Positions 1-6,771 are shown, counted from the stretch's first letter. The stretch is 24,869 bases of DNA from an uncultured Chloroflexota bacterium (GCA_937876225.1 CALFIC010000160.1:1-24869); one strand, 5' to 3'. Numbers and translations: made by a program. The notes: generated by a model from the letters alone, not told the origin.

Positions 1-55
1 TCCATTTTCAATTATCCATTTTCAATTATCCATTTTCAATTATCCATTTTCAATT
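1..55. repeat. 14-bp AT-rich tandem repeat, about 4 copies
   Basis: Four head-to-tail copies of TCCATTTTCAATTA, the last lacking one base. The 14-mer is itself two related heptamers. Related heptamer tracts recur at 2511-2547, 3051-3113, 5354-5398 and 6285-6388, so this is one dispersed repeat family. The array begins at the window edge and may extend further left. No gene is seen between it and 135. Confidence 0.95.
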
Positions 56-134
56 CCTATGCTACAATCGCCTCATCCCACAGACAATCATCACCCGTCG
101 TGCAACGATGCACACCTATCCAATGGAGGAACAG

Positions 135-1001
135 ATGCTGACCCAAGCCCAAGTCGATTTTTTTCGTGAACACGGTTATTTGTTGGTCGAGGGGATGTTT
201 TCGGCCGAGGAAGCCGCCCAGTTTCGGGTCGAAGCCCACGCCCTCATCGAGCGCTTGCGCCGGATTAGTGAAGTCGATGCCACCTGGACCAGTGCCCGGG
301 CGGTGACCGCCACCAAAACGTCGCTGCTCCACTGCCACAACGTGCAATTTCACTCGGCGCTGTTGACCCGCATGATGCTCGACGAGCGTTTCACCGCTGC
401 GGCCGCCCAAATCATCGGTTCACCAAATGTGCAGCTCCACCACAATAAGCTTTTCATTAAACCACCCGAAAAAGGCTCACCCTTCCCGATGCACCAAGAC
501 CAGCCCTTTTTCCCGCATGACAACGACAGCATGATTGCCGCCGTGGTTCATTTTGACAATGCGCCATTGGAAAAAGGCTGTATTCGCGTGGTCGATGGTA
601 GCCACAAAAACGGACCCATCCCGCATGTCCCCGAAGGGGGCTGGCATTTGCCTTTTGACCAATACCCACTGGAATCGTCAGTGGCTTGCCCTGCCAAGGC
701 CGGCGATGTGCTCTTTTTCAGTTATTTGACCGTGCACGGCTCGGGCGTCAACACCAGCAACGAAGCGCGCACGACAATGCTCGTCCAGATGCGCGACCCC
801 GAAGATCAGCCGACGGTGATTACCCACCTTTCGCGTGGCCAAGGCATGATGTTGCGTGGCGTCGATCCCACCGCCTCGGCCGGTTCCAACGTGGAATGGA
901 GCCTGTCGACCCCCAAGCCCCAGAGTGCGATGGGTGGTATGGGGATGGGCATGGGCGGTATGGGGATGGGTGATCCCATGGGCGGCAAACCCACCATGTA
1001 G
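135..1001 (+). CDS. PhyH-family (phytanoyl-CoA dioxygenase-like) Fe(II)/2-oxoglutarate oxygenase
   Basis: Predicted non-heme iron, 2-oxoglutarate-dependent oxygenase of about 288 residues; the substrate cannot be read from sequence. The metal-binding triad is visible as HxD in FPMHQDQPFF and a distal His in VHGSGVNTSN, followed by the Arg of NEART that normally binds the 2-oxoglutarate carboxylate. I chose the ATG at 135 because GGAGG lies 5 nt upstream; the ATGs at 108 and 123 lack such a site. The N-terminus, with FFREHGYLLVEGMF, is typical for the family. The C-terminus is unusual: after the fold ends there is a low-complexity Met/Gly tail built from GGMGMG-like units. A 16-bp tandem array begins immediately after the stop. 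The gene stands alone, with no operon partner visible downstream. Confidence 0.85.
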   Translation: MLTQAQVDFFREHGYLLVEGMFSAEEAAQFRVEAHALIERLRRISEVDATWTSARAVTATKTSLLHCHNVQFHSALLTRMMLDERFTAAAAQIIGSPNVQLHHNKLFIKPPEKGSPFPMHQDQPFFPHDNDSMIAAVVHFDNAPLEKGCIRVVDGSHKNGPIPHVPEGGWHLPFDQYPLESSVACPAKAGDVLFFSYLTVHGSGVNTSNEARTTMLVQMRDPEDQPTVITHLSRGQGMMLRGVDPTASAGSNVEWSLSTPKPQSAMGGMGMGMGGMGMGDPMGGKPTM

Positions 1002-1148
1002 CGCCGTCATTACATGGCGGCGTCATTACATGGCGGCGTCATTTCATGGCGGCGTCATTCCATGGCGCCCCTGCGCTGATCCATGGCGGCGTCATTTCAT
1101 GGCGGCGTCATTTCATGGCGGCGTCATTTCATGGCGGCGTCATTTCAT
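1002..1148. repeat. 16-bp GC-rich tandem repeat array, about 8 full copies
   Basis: Units GGCGGCGTCATTTCAT (variants ending TTACAT or TTCCAT) are at 1016, 1032, 1048, 1085, 1101, 1117 and 1133. A partial first unit at 1002 follows the PhyH stop directly. One degenerate 21-bp spacer interrupts the array at 1064-1084. The last four units are identical, suggesting recent slippage or expansion. Every unit contains CATGG. Its composition is unlike the AT-rich repeats nearby. Confidence 0.95.
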
Positions 1149-1181
1149 CGCACCGACAATGGTACGGCATATAAAAATGTT

Positions 1182-1248
1182 TTTGTGGAGCGTAAATTTG
1201 ATTTTACGCTCCACAAATTATTTTGTTACCCGTAGACGCTCCACAAAC
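1182..1248. repeat. Structured intergenic repeat, copy 1 (hairpin module)
   Basis: Arms TTTGTGGAGCGTAAA (1182-1196) and TTTACGCTCCACAAA (1203-1217) form a perfect 15-bp hairpin with a 6-nt loop. They are followed by GTTACCCGTAGACGCTCCACAAAC, which repeats the right arm a third time. The same layout recurs at 2439-2503 and 5226-5293 in the same orientation. The copy ends 6 bp from the Fic stop codon, so it may also act as that gene's terminator. Confidence 0.9.
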
Positions 1249-1253
1249 GGATA

Positions 1254-2369
1254 TTAATCGATGACGCTCCGGTCTACCAGATTAACGAGTTGTTGAAAAC
1301 AGAGCGTGGCCGGACGGCGACCACTGCCGGGTTTGATGACACTGAGCATGCCTGTTTCACGAATAGTACGCAACAAACTGAGCACGGTTTTTTCATGGAT
1401 GCCATGTCGTTCGTAGAGATATTTGGCTAAATCAGATGTACGGAAGATGGGTTTGTTAAAGAGGGCATCAAGCACATGGACTGCATATTGTGAATGTGTC
1501 GCGTTATGGATAATGTGCTTCGTCTCTTCGTACAAAGTACGAATTGCAGTAACACGAGCACTGTTTTGTGCAGCTTGGGTGATAATCGCCTGTAAAAAAA
1601 AGGTAATCCAGCCGTTCCAGTCACTGTCGGCCGATATGGCACGCAACCGTTCATAGTACTCTTCACGATGAAATTCGAGGTATTCAGAGAGATAAAACAT
1701 TGGCTGTGCTAGTGTTTGTTTTTGATAGAGGAATAGGGGGATCAAGATACGCCCGATTCGCCCATTACCATCTTTGAACGGATGTAACAATTCAAATTGC
1801 GCATGCATGATCGCAGTTTGTACAAGCACATCGTAATCGTCGCTGTTGATGTAGTGCTCCCATGCTTGCAGGTAATCGCGTAACTGGAGCGGATTGGGTG
1901 GTACAAAGGTGGCTTGTTCGATAGTGCACCCTGCGCGGCCAATCCAATTTTGTTCGCGACGAAACTCGCCTGGGGTTTTGTCTTGACCACGTACGCTATT
2001 CATCAGTTCACGGTGTAGTCCCTGTATAAAGCTCAGACGAATGGGGTAGTCTTTGAGATGGTTATGAGCAAGTTGGAGTGCATGTCGGTAGTTGGTAATT
2101 TCTTGGATATCTTGGTATTTTTCACCTTCCTGCATAATACCGGCATCTTGCTCGAGCACTTCGTCGACGGTAGCTTGCGTGCCTTCGATTTTTGACGATA
2201 ACACTGCTTCGCGCGTGGTCAACGGAGCCAGCATCAATTCGGGATTGGGAATGCTTTGCAACAATCCGTCATAGCGCGCCAAGGCTGCGTTGGCAGGCCC
2301 GATCAGACGGACGAGACGGGCAAGGTCAAGCCCTTGAAGTGGTAGCGTATCAGGGATGTATGGCTGCAT
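1254..2369 (-). CDS. Class II Fic-domain protein (predicted AMP-transferase)
   Basis: Fic proteins transfer AMP (or a related nucleotide moiety) from a nucleotide to hydroxyl side chains of target proteins. The full catalytic motif HPFKDGNGRIGR spans residues 196-207. An N-terminal inhibitory motif of the form S/TxxxEG is present as S58-SKI-E62-G63, which makes this class II and self-inhibited. The C-terminal third looks like a winged helix (YLYERHGIHEKTVLSLLRTIRETGML). At 371 residues it is close to the well-studied Shewanella Fic protein. The frame stays open to 2459, but the start at 2369 has AGAGGA 6 nt upstream, and the longer reading would run into a repeat copy. No separate antitoxin gene is adjacent, as expected for class II. 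The gene is bracketed by same-orientation repeats at 1182-1248 and 2439-2503. Confidence 0.92.
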   Translation of the reverse strand: MQPYIPDTLPLQGLDLARLVRLIGPANAALARYDGLLQSIPNPELMLAPLTTREAVLSSKIEGTQATVDEVLEQDAGIMQEGEKYQDIQEITNYRHALQLAHNHLKDYPIRLSFIQGLHRELMNSVRGQDKTPGEFRREQNWIGRAGCTIEQATFVPPNPLQLRDYLQAWEHYINSDDYDVLVQTAIMHAQFELLHPFKDGNGRIGRILIPLFLYQKQTLAQPMFYLSEYLEFHREEYYERLRAISADSDWNGWITFFLQAIITQAAQNSARVTAIRTLYEETKHIIHNATHSQYAVHVLDALFNKPIFRTSDLAKYLYERHGIHEKTVLSLLRTIRETGMLSVIKPGSGRRPATLCFQQLVNLVDRSVID

Positions 2370-2438
2370 GTGCTTCCTCTCAGACATAGAGTGTTTTTTG
2401 TGGTGCGCAAAGCAAAAAATAGGTGTAATAAACATATA

Positions 2439-2503
2439 GTTTGTGGAGCGTAAAATCAATTATACACTCCACAAACTATGTTGTCACCCGTAGACGCTCC
2501 ATA
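2439..2503. repeat. Structured intergenic repeat, copy 2
   Basis: Same layout and orientation as copy 1. The left arm GTTTGTGGAGCGTAAAAT and right arm ATTATACACTCCACAAAC have two mismatches, and GTCACCCGTAGACGCTCCATAAC follows. It lies just upstream of the Fic gene, about 70 bp before its start codon, so Fic is flanked on both sides. Confidence 0.88.
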
Positions 2504-2510
2504 ACAATGA

Positions 2511-2547
2511 AAAATTGACAATGGAAAATTGAAAATGGAAAATTGGG
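2511..2547. repeat. AT-rich heptamer repeat tract (inverse orientation)
   Basis: Imperfect tandem of GAAAATT / GGAAAATT units, the reverse complement of the TTTTCAA/TTTTCCA heptamers seen at 1-55 and 6285-6388. It directly follows repeat copy 2. Confidence 0.75.
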
Positions 2548-2601
2548 GATGTGGAAACCCACGGTATGCAATGACTACACATCCGGCAATCATTGATAAT
2601 G

Positions 2602-2655
2602 GAAAATTGGGGAGATTGAGTGCAATTCATGTGCGCTTTTATCTCCCCAATTTTC
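2602..2655 (-). terminator. Long hairpin downstream of the four-helix-bundle gene
   Basis: Arms GAAAATTGGGGAGAT (2602-2616) and ATCTCCCCAATTTTC (2641-2655) are perfect 15-bp complements. The 24-nt loop contains a further short stem (AGTGC/GCGCT). It sits 22 bp past the minus-strand stop at 2677. There is no clean T-run, so termination is only inferred. Its outer arm contains the heptamer motif GGAAAATT, so it may be a repeat-derived hairpin. Confidence 0.5.
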
Positions 2656-2676
2656 GGTTTAATAAAGAAATGAATA

Positions 2677-3033
2677 TTAGGATTTTGAAGTCTTGACGAT
2701 AGATACGAGGAGCTTAATCAACTCTTTGCTGTCTGGCTGGAGATCGTCATAGCTGGTTTTTGTAATCAATTCGGCTTGGTAGAGCAGTTCGATCCAGTAA
2801 TCAGTTTCGTTGGCCTCTTTTAGGGCGATGTTCATTTTGTTGATGAAGTCGGGGCGACTCTGGGCATGTTCGGCTTCGCGGATGAGCGCACCAATCGCTG
2901 TACCACTACGTAATACCTGTTTAGAAAGAACAAACTCGCGCTTTTCATCCTGCAAAAATTGCGCTAATTTGATGACTCGTAATGCAAATGCAAATGACTT
3001 TTCTCTTACTACATTTGGTTTTTGACTACTCAT
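2677..3033 (-). CDS. Four-helix bundle protein (S23/IVS-encoded protein family)
   Basis: A 118-residue, almost entirely helical protein. The pattern is typical of the family first seen inside 23S rRNA intervening sequences and often found as free-standing chromosomal genes: an N-terminal helix with FALRVIKLAQFL, then LSKQVLRSGTAIGALIREAEHAQSR (read as two consecutive segments), then KMNIALKEANETDYWIELL. Its molecular role is unknown. The start at 3033 has AGGGGG 7 nt upstream; an ATG 21 bp further out would place that site inside the gene. It lies between AT-rich repeat tracts and is not linked to an rRNA here. Confidence 0.85.
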   Translation of the reverse strand: MSSQKPNVVREKSFAFALRVIKLAQFLQDEKREFVLSKQVLRSGTAIGALIREAEHAQSRPDFINKMNIALKEANETDYWIELLYQAELITKTSYDDLQPDSKELIKLLVSIVKTSKS

Positions 3034-3050
3034 TACCAATCCCCCTATGA

Positions 3051-3113
3051 ACAATTGATAATTGATAATTAAAAATTATACTTGTTCATTTTCAATTTTC
3101 AATTTTCAATTTT
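3051..3113. repeat. AT-rich heptamer repeat tract overlapping the GH32 3' end
   Basis: Contains TTGATAA repeats, then CATTTTCAATTTTCAATTTTCAATTTT on the plus strand (period 7). The right part encodes the last residues (KIEN) and supplies the TGA stop (3099-3101) of the GH32 gene on the minus strand. Confidence 0.85.
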
Positions 3114-4487
3114 ATAAACATCAATCGTCTTGACAACCATCTCCGCCCCCACCGTGATGCCAAACAGCGCCGTATGCCCAGCATAATCGGGGTATTCGGC
3201 CACCATGCTTTGGCGATTATTGACGAATATTTCTACCAAAAAGTGATCAATAAAAATCCGCACTTCGAGGTCTTCATCAGCGGCCAAACTCGTCATCGCA
3301 AAGGGTGCTTCGGCGTTACCGAGCCGGATCGTGCCTGTCTCGGGCCGAAAGATTAGCGGCAATCCATGGCCCGTCGCATCGGCACACAGCACCACACCAA
3401 ACAATTTGCGCAGCGCTTGGTGGCGGTCGATAGTAAGGCAGATTTCGACCGTTTCACCCGCATAATCCACCAGTTGCTTGATACCCGTCGGGTAGAGCGC
3501 CAGATTGGTTTGTGGCGCCCCCATGTCGACATCACGGTATGCCATGTGGTCGCGACGCAACGTGGCTAGCTCGCGGAGCGGGGTGATCCGGAGCGTGCTG
3601 TCAGCCGCCAGCGTCAATTCACGGGGCAATGATTGGATGGTCCGGGTGTCCATGCTGCCGTCGTTGCGCCCGAGGGTGGCCAGCCAGGCCCACATCACCC
3701 GCCGGCCATCGGGGGTCAGGACACTTTCGGGGGCAAAAAAGTCGACGCGCCAGTGTTGCATGCCAAACAAATGCTGGTCATCACGGCGCCAGTTCATGCG
3801 GCCATGAGTATGTGGCACAAATTGCTCTTTGGCCGCATCCCAATCACCGATGTAGTAGCGACAGCCGATGTGATGGCTGATACATAGGAGCATCCATTTG
3901 TCACCAATAGGAAAAAAATTGGGGCACGAGATGTCTTCACCATACGCCACATCGGGTAAGTCGTGTGCCAAAAAAGGCCCGACATGCGTCCAGGTGCGTA
4001 GATCGTGCGATTTGAGCAAGGGCGGATTTTCACCACCCGAAATAGCATAGTAGGTGCCATCAATCACGAAACAATCGGGATCCCAGTGGTTCATTTCGGC
4101 CACACTGCCGTCACGATTACGCACATCGACAGGGTAGGGTGGTTGCCAGCCGGTCAGCTGACGGTCGTTGGCGATGACAATCTGGTTACGCCCCGAGCCT
4201 TGGCCGTGGTAAATGATCGCCGGCTGGTCGTCAAGGGTCATAAAGCCGGTACCACTAAACATGCCGTGGCCGGTGAATTCGGGATGTAGGGTGGTGGGGT
4301 GCCACGTCCAATGGAGCATGTCAGGACTACTCACATGCACAAAGGCAAACGATTCTTGGCCATGCCACGGCTGCGCCAAGATGTAGTGCAGGTGGTAGAC
4401 ACCATCGATGCAAAAGGCCGCATTGGGGTCGCCAGGCAGACTGGGATCACCCGGATGCATCAAGTGAAATTGGAGCGCTGTGGTCAT
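3099..4487 (-). CDS. Glycoside hydrolase family 32 protein (fructosidase/invertase-like)
   Basis: Predicted five-bladed beta-propeller hydrolase of fructosyl linkages plus a C-terminal beta-sandwich, 462 residues. The three GH32 acidic sites are recognisable: GDPN with D20 as nucleophile, HWDPD with D136 as the transition-state stabiliser (the family usually has RDP, here W replaces R), and GEDISCPNFF with E184 as the acid/base. Other family marks are VHVSSPDMLHWTWHP and FSGTGF. No signal peptide is visible, so it is probably cytoplasmic. The start at 4487 has GGAGG 5 nt upstream. The last few residues and the stop lie in a heptamer repeat tract, so the end may have been remodelled. No sugar transporter is adjacent; the exact substrate is open. 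Confidence 0.88.
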   Translation of the reverse strand: MTTALQFHLMHPGDPSLPGDPNAAFCIDGVYHLHYILAQPWHGQESFAFVHVSSPDMLHWTWHPTTLHPEFTGHGMFSGTGFMTLDDQPAIIYHGQGSGRNQIVIANDRQLTGWQPPYPVDVRNRDGSVAEMNHWDPDCFVIDGTYYAISGGENPPLLKSHDLRTWTHVGPFLAHDLPDVAYGEDISCPNFFPIGDKWMLLCISHHIGCRYYIGDWDAAKEQFVPHTHGRMNWRRDDQHLFGMQHWRVDFFAPESVLTPDGRRVMWAWLATLGRNDGSMDTRTIQSLPRELTLAADSTLRITPLRELATLRRDHMAYRDVDMGAPQTNLALYPTGIKQLVDYAGETVEICLTIDRHQALRKLFGVVLCADATGHGLPLIFRPETGTIRLGNAEAPFAMTSLAADEDLEVRIFIDHFLVEIFVNNRQSMVAEYPDYAGHTALFGITVGAEMVVKTIDVYKIEN

Positions 4488-4545
4488 CTTATCCTCCTCG
4501 CATCCGTCAATCATCCGTGCGCGGCATCTCCTCGCACTCTGGTTT

Positions 4546-4601
4546 TTGACTTTTTTCCTGTACTTGCCTATATTGAACGTATAGTTTTGGCTAGATAATA
4601 T
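4546..4601 (+). promoter_or_regulatory. Two overlapping sigma70-type promoters
   Basis: TTGACT (4546) is 17 nt from TATATT (4569-4574). A second pair, TTGAAC (4573), is 17 nt from TAATAT (4596-4601). Both have ideal spacing and point towards the membrane-protein gene at 4704, implying a leader of roughly 100 nt. They read away from the divergent GH32 gene. Confidence 0.6.
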
Positions 4602-4703
4602 TATTTCAATTTGTTTGGGTGGTATCTAGCATACGAGCATAACACATCTTTCGTTGGGCATCATGGTAAACCGAACAGATTTCACGCACAGAAGGATTGC
4701 ACG

Positions 4704-5066
4704 ATGAGCAAGTTTCAACAGTTTTGTCAATTAATAGGGATTCATCCATTCGTTGGTATTGTGATGTTTGCGATAGATTGGATGTTATTCGTGGCCGAAG
4801 GAACTACATTTGGCGGAAGTTGGGTTATTTCAATCGGTGTTGCCGGTGTGCTGACCATCCCTTGCATTCTCGTTCAACGATATGGATGTAAGGATGAATG
4901 GGGTTTAGCAATAGGAAAAGGGCTCTTGATTGGCTGTCTTACTGCTGTTCCTACCGCATTACCATCATTTATGTCCGCAGGGTTGGGTGTATTGGGTGCA
5001 TTCGCCCCGTCGAAAAGCAACAATAGTAATGATACCGAAAAACAACACCCTACACTCAGCGAATAA
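4704..5066 (+). CDS. Small membrane protein, unknown function
   Basis: I do not recognise this 120-residue protein. It has about three hydrophobic segments: roughly residues 14-33, 40-62 and 70-100. The last is rich in Gly/Ala/Pro. A polar tail (SKSNNSNDTEKQH) follows. The ATG at 4704 is preceded by GAAGGA at 7 nt; the frame is open further upstream, but that part is not protein-like. It has its own strong promoter candidates and a clean terminator, so it appears to be an independent single-gene unit between two repeat-rich intergenic regions. Confidence 0.65.
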   Translation: MSKFQQFCQLIGIHPFVGIVMFAIDWMLFVAEGTTFGGSWVISIGVAGVLTIPCILVQRYGCKDEWGLAIGKGLLIGCLTAVPTALPSFMSAGLGVLGAFAPSKSNNSNDTEKQHPTLSE

Positions 5067-5097
5067 ACCGTAAAACTGGCGAAAACAGATGATTTTG

Positions 5098-5132
5098 AAA
5101 ATGCACCGATGCAACACGTCGGTGCATTTTTG
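5098..5132 (+). terminator. Rho-independent terminator
   Basis: Perfect 12-bp stem AAAATGCACCGA / TCGGTGCATTTT (5098-5109 and 5119-5130) with a 9-nt loop, then T-rich sequence. It is 31 bp after the membrane-protein stop. Confidence 0.85.
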
Positions 5133-5225
5133 TTTGATACGCACGAGATTTTTTGGGCAGCGTCCCATGATGTATGTTTTTCCGTTGTCACGTAGAATTT
5201 TCATTTTATGTGTGACAAACACACA

Positions 5226-5398
5226 TTTTGTAGAGCGTTAAATCGATTTTGCACTCCACAAACTAGTTTGTCACCCGTAGACACTCCACAAACGCACTAG
5301 CAGTCAATGGCACTGTGGCTGCTAGTGCGTTTGATCGCATACCGAGAGTACAAGTTTAATTTTCAATTGTGCATTCTCAATTTTTAATTTTCAACTGT
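5226..5398. repeat. Structured intergenic repeat, copy 3 (full: hairpin A, hairpin B, AT tail)
   Basis: Module A matches copies 1 and 2 (GAGCG...CACTCCACAAAC, then GTCACCCGTAGACACTCCACAAAC). It is followed by module B, a perfect 15-bp stem CAAACGCACTAGCAG (5289-5303) / CTGCTAGTGCGTTTG (5319-5333). Then come TTGATCGCATACCGAGAGTAC and an AT-rich tail of TTTTCAATT-like units reaching the MNT stop. The remainder of the 335-bp gap from 5067 (5133-5225) shows nothing recognisable. Confidence 0.88.
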
Positions 5399-5401
5399 GG
5401 A

Positions 5402-5713
5402 TTATTGAACTATCACCTTATTTCGCGCAATGATGTTTCGAAACGATGCATTTGTTGTCGCCCAGTCAACCACATCGACTTTGTAGGGCAGATCAGATTC
5501 AGAAAAATCGTCGCTTAGGCTGGCACTCACGTCGAGCGGTAATGGTTGGGTGGTGATGATAGCGATGTCTAGGTCAGAAAACGCTTTGGCGTTCCCAGTG
5601 GCGCGCGAGCCAAAGACCCACACCACTGCGTGCGGTACATGTGTTTGCAAAATGCGCCGTACTATTTCCCAGTGGTCGGGATGAATGTCGATGCGTGGTG
5701 TCTCGCTAATCAT
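5402..5713 (-). CDS. MNT-type minimal nucleotidyltransferase (antitoxin-like)
   Basis: A 103-residue nucleotidyltransferase of the KNTase/pol-beta fold. The GSx10DxD signature is complete (G35-S36, D47-L48-D49), and a third acidic residue is visible in YKVDVVDW. In characterised type VII systems such proteins neutralise a HEPN partner by attaching AMP to it. The start codon overlaps the HEPN stop (ATGA, 5710-5713), so the two are translationally coupled with HEPN first. The 3' end abuts an AT-rich repeat tail. Confidence 0.88.
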   Translation of the reverse strand: MISETPRIDIHPDHWEIVRRILQTHVPHAVVWVFGSRATGNAKAFSDLDIAIITTQPLPLDVSASLSDDFSESDLPYKVDVVDWATTNASFRNIIARNKVIVQ

Positions 5714-6123
5714 GCGCGCTTGGCTTTCAGTTGGGCCAGCAAATGACGTGCCTCTGCCAAAAAGGGTAAGATGCCAGCGACCACTTCGCTGGCAATGTCT
5801 TCGTTATAGCTGTGGCTGGTTTTGGCACGCATGTCGCGGTAGCGCTTCCAGTCCGACCATATGCCCAACAGCAGTTCTTGCTCATTACCTGAGCGGATGA
5901 GGTCAGCAAAACTCATGGTGTCGTATTGTGTAGGCGTCGCCGAGGTATATTCCAAATAACGCTTGAGCATTTTGTGGCTAATTTCGTAGGTAAATTCGAA
6001 ACGCTGAATCAACCCATCGCGGATTTGGAGGTCGCTCACGTCGCGCTGATACCGTGCCCAGCCTTCGTCGAGTCGATTGATAGCGCGTTCGAGTGGACTT
6101 AGGTCGATGTTATTGTCTGCCAT
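5710..6123 (-). CDS. HEPN-domain protein, HI0074/HepT-like partner of MNT (toxin-like)
   Basis: A 137-residue all-helical protein of the 'nucleotidyltransferase substrate-binding' (HI0074) group. It carries an RX4HXY motif, R99-AKTS-H104-S-Y106, which in HepT toxins forms the RNase site and contains the Tyr that MNT AMPylates. The family opening (LERAINRLDEGWARY) and FEFTYEISHKMLKRYLE are typical. The ATG at 6123 has GGGAG 7 nt upstream; a TTG 6 bp earlier is less likely. With the overlapping MNT gene it forms a probable type VII toxin-antitoxin module. Homologues can also be non-toxic, so toxicity is inferred. Confidence 0.87.
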   Translation of the reverse strand: MADNNIDLSPLERAINRLDEGWARYQRDVSDLQIRDGLIQRFEFTYEISHKMLKRYLEYTSATPTQYDTMSFADLIRSGNEQELLLGIWSDWKRYRDMRAKTSHSYNEDIASEVVAGILPFLAEARHLLAQLKAKRA

Positions 6124-6192
6124 CGTCAATCTCCCACTAAAGCTACGTCTGTATTGATATGTGTTTATTATATTTTAGCACTCTGCATGTCC

Positions 6193-6284
6193 GTGCTCCA
6201 CAAACGCAGCAACAATTAATTGCACTGCGACTGCTAGTGCGTTTGATCGCATACCGAGGGTACAACTTTAATTTTCAATTGTGC
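6193..6284. repeat. Structured intergenic repeat, copy 4 (hairpin B and tail)
   Basis: Collinear with 5281-5372 of copy 3: CTCCACAAACGCA, then GACTGCTAGTGCGTTTGATCGCATACCGAG, then TTTAATTTTCAATTGTGCATT. The left arm of hairpin B has diverged, leaving an 8-bp stem CAAACGCA/TGCGTTTG. Together with copy 3 it flanks the HEPN/MNT pair in direct orientation. Confidence 0.85.
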
Positions 6285-6388
6285 ATTTTCCATTTTCCAT
6301 TCAATTGTACATTTTCCATTTTCCATTCAATTGTACATTTTCCATTTTCCATTCAATTGTGCATTTTCCATTTTCAATTTTCAATTTA
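6285..6388. repeat. 26-bp higher-order repeat built from heptamers
   Basis: Three perfect or near-perfect 26-bp units (6285, 6311, 6337) read ATTTTCC, ATTTTCC, ATTCAATTGTAC (third ends GTGC). A degraded unit with ATTTTCAATTTTCAATTTAATT follows. This fills much of the gap between the HEPN start (6123) and the cold-shock gene (6574). The sequence from 6389 to 6573 holds the presumed leader of the cold-shock gene; I see no further gene or clear promoter there. Confidence 0.9.
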
Positions 6389-6573
6389 ATTATGCAACTG
6401 GCATGGACTCACGGGCAGGAATTTGCTATACACGATAATTCCACACAAATAACACTGGATTCATATATTTTGGCGTAGATATGGCCAGTATGTGTTAAAA
6501 TTATTTTTATACCACCTTTCATTTGCGTAGGTATGAATACCGAAGTGGGATTATATTTCAGAGGAGCGGCACA

Positions 6574-6771
6574 ATGGAACAAGGTACTATCAAACGATTG
6601 ACCGACAAAGGGTTTGGGTTTATTGCTGACGGCAGCGGCAATGATTTGTTTTTCCATATGAGTAGTGTGGAAGGCGTTCGTTTCGAAGATTTGCGTGAAG
6701 GTCAGAAAGTGTCATACAACGTAGGAACTGGTCCCAAAGGCCCACGTGCCGAGAATGTCCGTCTCGTATAA
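6574..6771 (+). CDS. Cold-shock domain protein (CspA family)
   Basis: A 65-residue single OB-fold nucleic-acid-binding protein. RNP1 (KGFGFIA) and RNP2 (LFFHMS) are both intact. The C-terminus GPKGPRAENVRLV is typical. The ATG at 6574 has GAGGAG 7 nt upstream; the frame is open upstream to 6523, but that would add an unrelated extension. A clean terminator follows, so it is monocistronic. Family members act as RNA chaperones or cold-shock regulators. Confidence 0.95.
   Translation: MEQGTIKRLTDKGFGFIADGSGNDLFFHMSSVEGVRFEDLREGQKVSYNVGTGPKGPRAENVRLV

Noticed and set aside
1..55. CRISPR array.
   Set aside because: Units are contiguous 14-mers with no unique spacers. The same holds for the 16-bp array at 1002-1148 and the 26-bp array at 6285-6388.
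678..1026. Open reading frames on the opposite strand and alternative frames within the PhyH gene and the 16-bp array.
   Set aside because: They are shadows of the real gene or of repeated GC-rich units, with no ribosome binding sites or family features.
2370..2459. N-terminal extension of the Fic protein back to 2459.
   Set aside because: The extension would begin inside a repeat arm and has no family similarity. AGAGGA is correctly placed before the ATG at 2369.
2677..3033. Evidence for an rRNA intervening sequence because the protein is of the S23/IVS family.
   Set aside because: No 23S rRNA sequence flanks it; free-standing copies of this family are common.
1182..6284. Integron attC sites flanking gene cassettes.
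   Set aside because: The repeats are structured and flank small genes, but I do not see the conserved R'/R'' core pair with GTTRRRY, and there is no integrase in the window. The cassette idea is kept without calling it an integron.
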